Positions 33,105 through 41,283 of a DNA stretch of 64,000 nt are shown here, one piece after another (within the stretch, counting starts at the first letter, position 1; every line of letters starts with the position of its first letter). The stretch comes from Verrucomicrobia bacterium LP2A. Its GTDB lineage: Bacteria; Verrucomicrobiota; Verrucomicrobiia; Methylacidiphilales; Methylacidiphilaceae. The notes under the pieces were generated by a model, which had not been told where the DNA came from, ran no database searches, and saw only the letters and a list, made by a program, of their open reading frames with translations. A program made the position numbers and the translations under genes. The DNA lies in contig JAFS01000001.1 of assembly GCA_000526255.1 (NCBI GenBank), positions 682,001 to 746,000 on the forward strand. The letters are read 5' to 3'.

Positions 33105-34067
33105 GGCTCCCCGCTGAGGTGAGTGGGTAAGGAGAGCGGATTGTCGGTTAAGGGATGGCAAGAAGCGGGGTTCTTACCATCCGTCTTCGACGGATTCCTG
33201 TGGAGAGAGGAGGCCGGAGGCCGTCAAGGGCACTTCGACTTCGTCGATCCTGCTTGACGGCGGATTGCCAAGCCGGCCTGCCTGGTGGATGCATGCAGGA
33301 TGGACGTAAACAACCTTTTTGCTGCAGCGCTGCCACTGGATTCGGAAGGGAAGGTGAGCCGGAGTGAGCTCTCCGCGCGGGCTCATGCTCTGAAGATCTG
33401 GCTAGGGTTTTGAGCAAGGTCATCGGTTCGCCTCTCCGGAATGTCGAAGACCTTCCCCCATGCAGGACACGGTGGGGAAGCTGTCGAGGCAGATGGACTT
33501 CTGGCGGTACCGGACCGAGTGGATCGCTCGGGTTTCTCGGGTCGACTGTCCGGAGCATCGAGTTCAACTGGTGGAGGCGGGAGGGGCGGTCGACCAGGTG
33601 CGCAAGGAGTTCGGGCGTCAAGGGTTGCTGCCGAAAGGAAGCCTCTGGGCTCTCCGAGGCAACGAATGGACGCGAAGCGAGGAGCAGAAGGGTCTGCGGA
33701 GTTCCCTTTGCGCCGCCGATCCTCGATTGGGAAGAGCCATTGGGTTGCGGGAGGCTCTCCAAGAGATCCTCTCCCAGGAGGATCCCCAAGAGCTCCGCTG
33801 GTGGTTCCGGTGGGCTGATCGCAGTCGGCTTGCCCCCTTCCGAAGACTCTCCAAAACCATCAAAGAGCATCTGGGGGGAATCATCTTTTCTCTCTTGAGA
33901 CGGAACACCAACGGAACCATCGAAGCGATCAACGGGCTGATCCAGCTGGCCAAAAGGATGGCCAGAGGCTTTCGGAGCTTCCGCTACCTGAGAATTGCTG
34001 CGTTCCTCAAAGCCGGAAAGTTGCAACTCGATCTTCCGGCTCTACCCACTTGAAACAGCGAAGAGGC
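33105..34067 (+). mobile_element. ISL3-family element, copy 3 (internally deleted, chimeric flank)
   Basis: The left end (GGCTCCCCGCTGAGGTGAGTGGG) interrupts intron copy A directly after TTTG. The right end is typical (CTCTACCCACTTGAAACAGCGAAGAGGC). A large internal deletion joins CTGGTGGAGG to the GGCGGGAGGGGCGGTCGACC region. The sequence beyond the right end is not the continuation of the intron and no 8-bp duplication exists, so the right half probably came from another copy by homologous recombination. Confidence 0.85.
33301..34053 (+). pseudogene. Truncated ISL3 transposase, copy 3
   Basis: Starts like the others (ATG GAC at 33301) but with several substitutions and the same phase problem after LKIW. 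It loses the catalytic centre through the internal deletion and resumes at GGAVDQVRKEFGRQGLLPKG to the normal end LPALPT. Non-functional. Confidence 0.8.
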
Positions 34068-34865
34068 ATTTTTGCAACGAAGCAGTTTGAAGCGATGAGA
34101 AAGCGGAGAGCTGCTTCGCACGCCTTGAATTCCCTCCAAGCGAGTGATTCACAATCGGTCCGGTTAGAGCCGACCGCTTTGCGGAAGCGGTTTCGCCCAT
34201 TTCGGTTGACGGCGTGCGAACAACTTTCTCCAGTGTCAGGCAACAAAACCCAAAAGAATCGACTCACACACAAAAAAGCGGATACTACCGGTGACCCTTT
34301 CCGCCGCCGTGAAGCCTTCGACCGCCCACGATCGCGTTAAACCCTTTTTTCCCAACCTGGAACAGTTCGGTTATCCAATCTCCCGCTATGCTCATCCGTC
34401 CGGATCGGCTTGGCGATGTTACTCAACCCCTGGATCGACTCGGAAGCATTCGATCTCTTTTAGCCCCTCCATCGAAATCGGCGGCGGCATTCGCCACTGC
34501 TCCATCGTCCGCTCGGTATCGACTCCGCTCATCCCAGCGTGCAGCCTGCGGCAGGGGATGCCCATCGAGCTGACGAGCGGGGTAGTCTTCTCTTTGGCCG
34601 CATCCCTCTCTGGCATATCCGACGTACTCCGGCGTTATCGCTCCGATGTTCGTTGTGACGAGCACATCTCACTGATGCTGGCAGCGATCCGCTGCAGATT
34701 CGACCCACTCTTCATCCGCCAGGAAGGGCTGGCACTCGGACTCTGCGTCCCGGCCAGCCGTCCCAACGATCCCGCGGATCTGCTCATGTACAACCTCGCC
34801 CGCTTCCGCAGGAGTACAACCCCATCTAGGGTCGCCGGACATCCCGACTCTGCGACTGCACGACC
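34068..34865. other. Gene-poor segment before norC
   Basis: About 800 bp. Open frames exist on both strands (for example forward 34291-34869, and reverse 34419-34616 with ISMEGLKEIECFRVDPGVE), but none has a clear ribosome-binding site or known motif, and their codon use is not convincing. The segment may hold decayed genes brought in by the ISL3 rearrangement. The norC promoter should lie near its right end; I cannot point to specific boxes. Confidence 0.35.
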
Positions 34866-35468
34866 ATGAGCAACTCCCACGGCGCAGACCCGGCGTTCTG
34901 GCGCGCTGGTGCGATCAGTGCGACCGTCGTGATGCTGGTGATCCTCGGGCTGCTGAGCGTCAACAGCCTGACCGTCATCACTGCCGGTGGGTCGCACGTA
35001 CCGCCCTACACGGCAATCAATCAGCAGATCTTGTATCGGTACGATCCGGTCAAGGGTTACGACATGCCGGTAATCGGCGGCGAGGATCTTCTTTTCGGAC
35101 GACGCTACGACCCAGAGCAGGCGCGGGCGCTCGTCACCCGCGGCAAGCTGGTGATCCAGACAAAGGCTTGCATCGACTGTCATACCTTCTTCGGCATCGG
35201 TGCCTACTTTGCGCCCGACCTCACCAAATCGTGGCTCGATCCCGCCTGGGATCAGCTATGGATGCCGATGACCGGAAGCAAGACCCGGGAGGAGGCGATG
35301 GTGAAGTTTCTCATCCATCCCGATCGCTATCCGACCTGGAGCCGTCAAATGCCCGACCTGCATCTGACCCAGCAGGACGCCGAGGGGGTGGTCGCATATC
35401 TGAAATGGATGTCGGCGATCAACACCAACGGCTTTCCGGCCAACTTCGGCCATGCCCCACAACCCTGA
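34866..35468 (+). CDS. norC: Nitric oxide reductase cytochrome c subunit
   Basis: 200 residues. One N-terminal membrane anchor (GAISATVVMLVILGLLSVNSL) is followed by a periplasmic domain with ALVTRGKLVIQTKACIDCHTFFGIGAYFAPDLTKSW: CIDCH is the haem c site and the GAYFAPDL stretch is the NorC hallmark. MPDLHLTQQDAEGVVAYLKWM supplies the axial Met region. It passes electrons to NorB in the membrane-bound cNOR that reduces 2 NO to N2O. It is followed by norB after 13 bp, with two small membrane-protein genes behind. Confidence 0.93.
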   Translation: MSNSHGADPAFWRAGAISATVVMLVILGLLSVNSLTVITAGGSHVPPYTAINQQILYRYDPVKGYDMPVIGGEDLLFGRRYDPEQARALVTRGKLVIQTKACIDCHTFFGIGAYFAPDLTKSWLDPAWDQLWMPMTGSKTREEAMVKFLIHPDRYPTWSRQMPDLHLTQQDAEGVVAYLKWMSAINTNGFPANFGHAPQP

Positions 35469-35481
35469 TGAGGAGAACGAC

Positions 35482-36882
35482 ATGTACCAATCCCAGAAAC
35501 TGGCGATCAAGTATCTAGTCGTCGCTTTTGCGCTCTTCGGCGTGATGATCGCCGCTGGACTGCTAACGGCTGCGTACTACCTCCAGCCCAGATTGTTGTT
35601 CAACACTCTGGACTTCAGCACGGCCAAGATCCTGCATATCAACACGCTGGTCGTGTGGAACCTGATGGGGTTTTTCGGAGCGGTCTACTGGTTCCTGCCC
35701 CAGGAAGTCGAGCGCGAGGTGGTCGGCATCCGGCTGGCCAACGTGATGTTCTGGGTATTCTGCGCCGCATTCCTTACCGTCGCCGCGGTGTTCGCCGTGG
35801 TGCAAACTGGGCCGAGCGCCGAGTCAACCCTCTGGCTGATCAACCAGGGTCGCAAGTATGTCGAGGCGCCACGCTGGGCGGCGCTCGGGATCCTGGCCAT
35901 TGTCGCGGTCTTTATGTTCAACATCATCGCCACCGCGGTGAAGGCACGCCGGCTCTCAGGGGTGCTCGGCGTGCTGATCGTCGACCTTGTGCCACTCTTC
36001 GTTCTCTACCTCGACGCCTTCCCCAGCGAAACCAACATGGCCAAGGACATGTACTGGTGGTGGTGGCTCGTGCACCTGTGGGTCGAGGGCACCTGGGAAG
36101 TGCTGATCGCCTGTATCATGGCCTGGACGCTGATGCGTCTGCTCAACACCTCGCGCCGCATCGTCGAGACTTGGCTGTACATCGACATCGGTCTGGTGAT
36201 GGGCTCGGGCATTCTGGGGCTGGGACACCACTATTACTGGATCGGCACGCCCAAGTACTGGTTCGCCCTTGGCGGTTTCTTCTCGGCGCTCGAGCCGCTG
36301 CCGCTGATCGGCATGGTGGTGCACGCCATCTATGATGCGGGCGTTCATCGCATGCATTGCAGCAACCGCCCAGCGCTCTACTGGATGTTCGCTGAGGCCT
36401 TCGGCAACTTCTTCGGCGCGGGGGTCTTTGGCTTTATGATGACCCTGCCGCAAATCAACCTCTTCACGCACGGCACGCAGTGGACCGCTTCACACGGCCA
36501 CTTCGCTTGGTGGGGCGCCTATGTCTGCGGGCTGATCTCGATCTTCTACGTGGTGTTAGCCGAGGCACGCGGCGCTCGGCAGATCGACGGTCCATTATGG
36601 AAATGGTCGTTTGCGCTGCTCAATCTCGGCATCATCGGCATGGCTGGAGGGCTGCTGATCGCCGGGATGGCGCAGACCTTCCACGAGCGCGCCCTTGGCG
36701 GATCGACGCTGCAGTCGTTCATCACGGCACAGGCCAGCTCCTGGTTCGTCGAGGGGATGTGGATGCGGATGGCCTTTGGCGTGATGTTCGCGATTGGCTA
36801 CGTGCTGCTGGTCGTTGACCTGGTACGGGTCGGGCGCATGGCATCGGTGGTAGAGCTGCGCATCCCCGAGGTCGGCGCATGA
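35482..36882 (+). CDS. norB: Nitric oxide reductase catalytic subunit
   Basis: 466 residues from the ATG at 35482 (GAGGAG site; an in-frame ATG at 35452 overlaps norC and is less likely). A haem-copper-oxidase-like multi-helix protein: HINTLVVWNLMGFFGAVYWFLP holds a haem His, VHLWVEGTWEVLIA has the two Glu residues typical of NOR, including the FeB-site Glu, GLGHHYYWIGTPKYWFALGG gives the FeB His pair, and TASHGHFAWWGAYV the haem b/b3 His residues. It works with NorC. It overlaps the next gene by 4 bp (ATGA). Confidence 0.95.
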   Translation: MYQSQKLAIKYLVVAFALFGVMIAAGLLTAAYYLQPRLLFNTLDFSTAKILHINTLVVWNLMGFFGAVYWFLPQEVEREVVGIRLANVMFWVFCAAFLTVAAVFAVVQTGPSAESTLWLINQGRKYVEAPRWAALGILAIVAVFMFNIIATAVKARRLSGVLGVLIVDLVPLFVLYLDAFPSETNMAKDMYWWWWLVHLWVEGTWEVLIACIMAWTLMRLLNTSRRIVETWLYIDIGLVMGSGILGLGHHYYWIGTPKYWFALGGFFSALEPLPLIGMVVHAIYDAGVHRMHCSNRPALYWMFAEAFGNFFGAGVFGFMMTLPQINLFTHGTQWTASHGHFAWWGAYVCGLISIFYVVLAEARGARQIDGPLWKWSFALLNLGIIGMAGGLLIAGMAQTFHERALGGSTLQSFITAQASSWFVEGMWMRMAFGVMFAIGYVLLVVDLVRVGRMASVVELRIPEVGA

Positions 36883-37172
36883 AGCCCGAGGAACTACTCT
36901 GGACTGCGGTGATGCTCGGCCTCTTTCTCACCCTGGCTGGGGCCTATGCGCTCTTCTGGGTAGCGGGCCGGTTGCACTCCAAGCGGACGCTAGCCGGGCT
37001 TGGCTATGCCTGTTACGGTGGGCAATGGGCGGTCGCGGTAATGCTCTGGTTGACCTCCTCGCTCACGTTGCCGTGGAAGTTGCTGCTTACCGCGTCAGCC
37101 GTGCTATGCAGCATCATTCCCTGGATCTCGCTGCACTACCTGGAGCAACTGGAAGGAACGGCAAAAGAATGA
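36879..37172 (+). CDS. Small membrane protein in the nor operon
   Basis: 97 residues, overlapping norB by 4 bp. Three membrane segments: LWTAVMLGLFLTLAGAYALF, GGQWAVAVMLWLTSSLTL and LLTASAVLCSIIPWISLHY. The last one ends in HYLEQLEG. It is not NorE, NorQ or NorD by length or motif. Tight coupling implies it is made with NorCB, so an assembly or accessory role is plausible, but the family is unknown to me. Confidence 0.7.
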   Translation: MKPEELLWTAVMLGLFLTLAGAYALFWVAGRLHSKRTLAGLGYACYGGQWAVAVMLWLTSSLTLPWKLLLTASAVLCSIIPWISLHYLEQLEGTAKE

Positions 37173-37510
37173 GGGTGAGCATGATTTCCAATCTGGCGTC
37201 TACCGCCCTCGGAGTATGGCTCTCCTACGCGGCGATTCTCGACCTGAAGCGGCTGCGTGACGGAGCGTGGGACGCCTATGCTGCGGCAGTGGTCACGATC
37301 GTGCTGGCCCTGCTCTCGCGGCGGCGCGATTTCGCTCGCTGGCCGGGCACGACCGAGATCGTTGCTGCGTCAATCGCGCTTGCGGCGCTGGCTCTCTTTC
37401 ACGCCGGAATGCTCGACGAGCTGGTGGCTTTCTGGCTCGTGTTCTTTGCTGGCAACGTCATTTCCATTCTGGCACTCTGGGCCGCGTTATACCATCCCCG
37501 AACAGCATGA
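37169..37510 (+). CDS. Second small membrane protein in the nor operon
   Basis: 113 residues from the ATG at 37169, overlapping the previous gene by 4 bp (ATGA). Four hydrophobic segments are visible: NLASTALGVWLSYAAILDL, AYAAAVVTIVLALLS, IVAASIALAALALFHAGML and FWLVFFAGNVISILALWAAL. The pairing of short helices and RRRDFARWPG loop recalls SPW-repeat membrane proteins, but this is only a likeness. Last gene of the norC-norB-orf-orf unit. Confidence 0.7.
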   Translation: MRVSMISNLASTALGVWLSYAAILDLKRLRDGAWDAYAAAVVTIVLALLSRRRDFARWPGTTEIVAASIALAALALFHAGMLDELVAFWLVFFAGNVISILALWAALYHPRTA

Positions 37511-38064
37511 GCGGAAATGCCTTGGGAGCTACAACGGCGAGAACAACGATGACGAGGCTACGGACTTCATTGACTTGGGACGTGACAATGGGAGAGCCGA
37601 GATTGCCTGATTTCGGCTCGGCGCTCCAGTTCGCGTCGGCCCGATCGCTGCGGTCGTTTTTACCAACCTCATCGGAGACACCGCAAGAGACCGTCGCAGA
37701 GCTTTGTCGAGGAGAGCGAGCGCACTCTATCTCCTTCCTCCGCGATCGAGGCCGCGACCCCGCTCGAATGCTGGTTCACTTCGAAAGAATTCGATCTTCT
37801 TTAGCCGCCATTTCTCACCAACGCGAGGTTTCGCGCAAGAAAGGAAGGCCCGAGTCGATTGCGAGGATGTTCGGCAGGGAAAGGGCCTTCGCGAGAAATG
37901 GCGGCTAAGGTCACTCTACGGCTTCGCGAGCTCCAAGACCTTTGTTCGCTGGCGCGGGTGCTGTTGGACCATCGCTTCCAAGCGTCGACCCCCATGCGGC
38001 TGGGTCCGTGGGCCGGACTCTCCCGCATCATCCTTCCCGCCTTGGGAAGCGAGCTCGTCTACGG
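37511..38064. other. Intergenic region containing a MITE
   Basis: Apart from the element at 37801-37908 I find no gene. The segment 37511-37800 has scattered short frames and no motif. 37909-38064 is the gap behind the convergent ndh gene. No clear terminator for either operon. Confidence 0.35.
37801..37908. mobile_element. MITE-like element related to the IS1380 remnants
   Basis: 108 bp bounded by perfect 16-bp inverted repeats, TTAGCCGCCATTTCTC at the left and GAGAAATGGCGGCTAA at the right. The interior (CCGAGTCGATTGCGAGGA and neighbours) matches the terminal 90 bp of the IS1380-type remnants at 31362 and 40247. It has no coding capacity. It is best read as a non-autonomous deletion derivative of that IS. 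No obvious target duplication is left. Confidence 0.75.
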
Positions 38065-39405
38065 CTACCTGGACGAGCCGGATGTCCCGGGTCGATCCTC
38101 GATCCGGGAACTCGCGCTTGGGCTACGTCGTTTTGGTCTTCCGGTTCCCTCGGATCGGAGGAGAATGCGGGCTCCCGGCCGATAAGTGAGGTAGGCCCAG
38201 GTCCACTCGAAGAGCACGCTGACCTTGTTGCGAAATCCGATCAAAAAGGCTAGGTGGATCGCTAGCCAGGCGAACCAGGCGACCGGGCCGTTGAACGCCG
38301 CTCTTCCGATCCAGGCAACGGCCGCTGCGCGGCCGATCGTGGCCATCATTCCCTTGTCTCGGTAATGGAAAGGATCTCGATTCTCAGGACGGGCCGTGCC
38401 TGGGCCGAGATCGCGAATGATCACGCCTGCGACGTGGCGTCCCATCTGCATGGCTGCAGGGGCAATCGCGGGCACGCCTGGCACCGAAACCATGTCACCG
38501 ATCGCAAAAACATTCCGATGACCGGGCAGGCTCAGGTCGGGAAGCACGAGCAACCGTCCGGACCGGTCTCTCGGTACTGGCAGGCTTGCGGCGAGGGGGT
38601 GGGGAGAGACTCCCGCCGCCCAAAGAATGGTAGCGGTCCGAATCGTCTCTGCGGCCAAGACCACCGATCGCTCGCGGAGGTCTTGAACGGGGCTGAAGAG
38701 TCGGACGTCGACTCCGAGGCCTCGTAATTTCTGCTCTGCGATGCGTCCCAGCCTTTCTGGAAATTGGGTCAGAAGGCGGGAGCCCGCTTCGATAAGCAGA
38801 ATCCGAGCCTTCGTCGGATCGATGCGACGAAAGTCTCGGCGCAGCACGCGGCGGGCCAGCTCGGCGATCGCTCCCGCCAACTCCACTCCGGTCGGCCCGC
38901 CTCCCACGACGACCACCGTGAGAAGCTCCTCTCGCTTGCGGAGGTCCTCGGTGCTTTCTGCCTCCTCGAAAGCAAGAAGCAGTTGGTTGCGGATCTGATG
39001 GGCATCGGAAAGAGCCTTAAGACCCGAGGCGTGCTCGCTCCAGGTGGCGTGGCCGAAGTAGCCGGTGATCGCGCCCAGAGCCAGGACAAGGTAGTCATAC
39101 GGCACCGCTCCTCCCTCGAGGAGGACTTCCTCTTTTTGGAGGTCGAACCCTCGAATGTCGTCCATGCGAACAATGATTTGCGGGAAGCGCCGAAGGATCG
39201 AGCGGATCGGTACGGCGATGTCCGGGCCGGAAAGCCCGGCGGTAGCCACCTGATAGAGGAGCGGCTGGAAAAGATGATAGTTCTCCTTGTCGATCAAGAG
39301 AAGGTTTCCGGCCCGACGCGATCGGGAAAACCATTCGCCCAAGGTCCTGGCTGCGGTAAGGCCTCCAAACCCGGCTCCACAGATGACGATACGCGGGCTA
39401 CTCAT
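38065..39405 (-). CDS. ndh: Type II NADH dehydrogenase
   Basis: 446 residues from the ATG at 39405 (an ATG at 39429 is also in frame). The FAD-binding motif is RIVICGAGFGGLTAARTL, NADH-binding VVVVGGGPTGVELAGAIAELA, and the second FAD segment NVFAIGDMVSVPG. ENYHLFQPLLYQVATAGLSG is typical of NDH-2. The C-terminal amphipathic/membrane region is FNGPVAWFAWLAIHLAFLIGF. It oxidises cytoplasmic NADH and reduces quinone without proton pumping. It lies alone between the MITE and IS1380 remnant B. Confidence 0.92.
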   Translation of the reverse strand: MSSPRIVICGAGFGGLTAARTLGEWFSRSRRAGNLLLIDKENYHLFQPLLYQVATAGLSGPDIAVPIRSILRRFPQIIVRMDDIRGFDLQKEEVLLEGGAVPYDYLVLALGAITGYFGHATWSEHASGLKALSDAHQIRNQLLLAFEEAESTEDLRKREELLTVVVVGGGPTGVELAGAIAELARRVLRRDFRRIDPTKARILLIEAGSRLLTQFPERLGRIAEQKLRGLGVDVRLFSPVQDLRERSVVLAAETIRTATILWAAGVSPHPLAASLPVPRDRSGRLLVLPDLSLPGHRNVFAIGDMVSVPGVPAIAPAAMQMGRHVAGVIIRDLGPGTARPENRDPFHYRDKGMMATIGRAAAVAWIGRAAFNGPVAWFAWLAIHLAFLIGFRNKVSVLFEWTWAYLTYRPGARILLRSEGTGRPKRRSPSASSRIEDRPGTSGSSR

Positions 39406-39429
39406 GGGAAGAGCCCCATCCGCCGACAC

Positions 39430-40246
39430 CCTATTTTCCCTCAGATCGGGACGGAGAAGTACTTTGCCGCCAAGGTCTGCAAGGCCTGCCTAAGCAGATG
39501 GACCGGGAGAAAGTTGCTCGCTCGTAGGATCATCTCCGTTTTCCGATAGGGCGAAATCGAGAAGGGAAAGAGGCTTCTTTCAGGGAAGTCGGTTCGAGGA
39601 GGGGAGGACTATTCACCGGCGCAGGCGTAGCTTGAAAACAAAGTGGCGTGAATTGCTAGAAAAAAGGAAAGCCTCGGCCAATCCGCCTCGGCTGGTCCGC
39701 AGGGAACTCCCTTGGGGAAAGATCTCGAGTCTCTCGAAGGCGATCCGGGGATTCAAACGGAGCCATGGAAAGAGCGGTTGAGCCGGGGCGAGACTTGGTG
39801 AAAGGGGGGCCGCAGGGGTCGTGGGTTGTTGGGACCGTCACCACGGCCGAAGGCCTGCCCTTTCTGCGGGCCGAGTCGCCCGTCCACCTGTGGAACGCCG
39901 GCTCGGCGCCCTGCGGGAAGCTGGGGTTCCCCTCCGGGATCTGCGTGCCTCCTTGACGGAGCGGGCCCGACCGGCTCTTCTGACGCAGCGTGTTTTCGAA
40001 GAGGGAGGACGGCGACATTGGCCGGAAGGGGAGAGGGCGCGGCTGCTCGAAGAGTGTTTTCCCGTGGTCGACGCGCTTGATGTGGAATACTGCTCCCTCG
40101 AGCGATGGCGGCAATGGTGGAAGCGTGCGCGAGCGGAAGGAGAGTGGCGCATTCCTTCCGTTCATTGGTTGGAGGGCAGCCCGGGCGAGGCGCGGATTCA
40201 GGAGTGTTGCTCCTTTCTGGTAGACGCTAAGCCGGACTGGGCTGAC
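39430..40246. other. Gene-poor segment between ndh and IS1380 remnant B
   Basis: A forward stretch around 39955-40210 reads like protein (LLEECFPVVDALDVEYCSLE and WKRARAEGEWR), and a nearby frame has PKACPFCG with a CxxC pair. These pieces lie in different frames, so this may be a frameshifted zinc-ribbon-type or IS accessory gene in decay. No ribosome-binding site supports an intact gene. Confidence 0.35.
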
Positions 40247-40762
40247 CGCCATTTCTCACCAACGCTAGGTTTTGCGCGCGAGAGGCAGCCCCGAGTCGAT
40301 TGCGAGGACGTTCGGCGAGGAAAGGGTCTTCGTGAGCGGCGATGGAGTAAGATTTCTCCTCGTTTTGGCGGAATGCGAGCTCTGGAAAGGGCAAAAAGTC
40401 GGCTTTGGGAGCCAGGCTCCGCCCGATGGGAGGCTCTGCTGCAGGGGGAAGCGCTCTGGTTTTTGTGGATGCTCAGCAACGCAGCATCCGGAAGACATGG
40501 GTGAAGAGGTGCTTCCAAGGATAGGCGCTGCTCATCGACAAGAGGACGCGTCGGACGCGGACACGGACCAGCGTCCCGATCTTGGAGAGCCTGAGCCGGA
40601 GGGTGTCGACCTGGGCCTGGGCCCACTCCGTTCCTTGCAGAGCCAGCCCTCGCAGCGCTTCGACCAGGGCATAGGCCAAAGCCGAGAAGGAGAGGCGAAG
40701 CTGATTGCTGGCCATTTGCGCGGTCGAGAGCCGGGCGGCAAAGCGGAGAAGCTCTTTTCCCG
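40247..40762 (-). mobile_element. IS1380-type remnant B (3' end and downstream exon)
   Basis: Nearly identical to 31362-31883. The reverse-strand frame GKELLRFAARLSTAQMAS ... LRLSFSALAYALVEALRGLAL ... LRLRLSKIGTLVRVRV ends at 40473. It is the downstream exon of a transposase gene split by group II intron copy B; the matching upstream exon is at 43995-44115. Confidence 0.75.
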
Positions 40763-41275
40763 GTAGGGACGCTCCTTGCGGAACGCCCCCCGGACAGATC
40801 CGTGCAAGCCCGATTCAGGCACACGGCTCCCACCTTGGGTGCTTGACGGCGAAGCGACGCTCGGGCCAAGGATGCAGAATAGGCGGTGGTGGCAGCCAGG
40901 CATCAACGAGTTTGGGCATTTGCTTCCAGGTCAACTGACCGCGCTGGCCACGCCGTGACAACGCGCGCTTCCAGAGCTGTGCAATGCGAACCCGAAACAG
41001 CCGCAGCGCCGGATAGTTCGTCGGCACTGCGTGGTATGCATAAAAGCCCCTGACCACCTGCGCCAGCCATTTTCCTTGATCAGGAATCGGCTGGTGCCGC
41101 CTTCGCTGCAATTCCTCTTTCACGCGCTGTATCGTGCGCTGCAGACGGTCGCGGCGGGTTCTTCGCAGAAGTTGGAAGCCACCCGTGCGCTTCTGGCCAC
41201 AGATCATGGTAAAGCCGAGAAAGTTGAAGGTCTCCGGTTTGCCCCGACCACGTTCTTTTCGATTGAGAGCCGCAA

Positions 41276-41283
41276 AACGGCCA
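41276..41283. repeat. Left 8-bp target duplication of the IS256-family element
   Basis: AACGGCCA, repeated exactly at 42607-42614. The uninterrupted sequence exists in intron copy A near 32397, where it occurs once. Confidence 0.9.

Noticed and set aside
34291-34869. 192-codon forward frame just before norC
   Set aside because: No recognisable domain, no ribosome-binding site, Ser/Arg-rich low-quality composition and overlap with norC. It may be decayed DNA, so I left it as a gene-poor region.
35482-36882. NorB as a quinol-type single-subunit NOR or a terminal oxidase
   Set aside because: A separate NorC with CIDCH directly precedes it, there is no N-terminal fused cytochrome-like domain, and the Glu pair in WVEGTWE is typical of NOR, not of oxidases.
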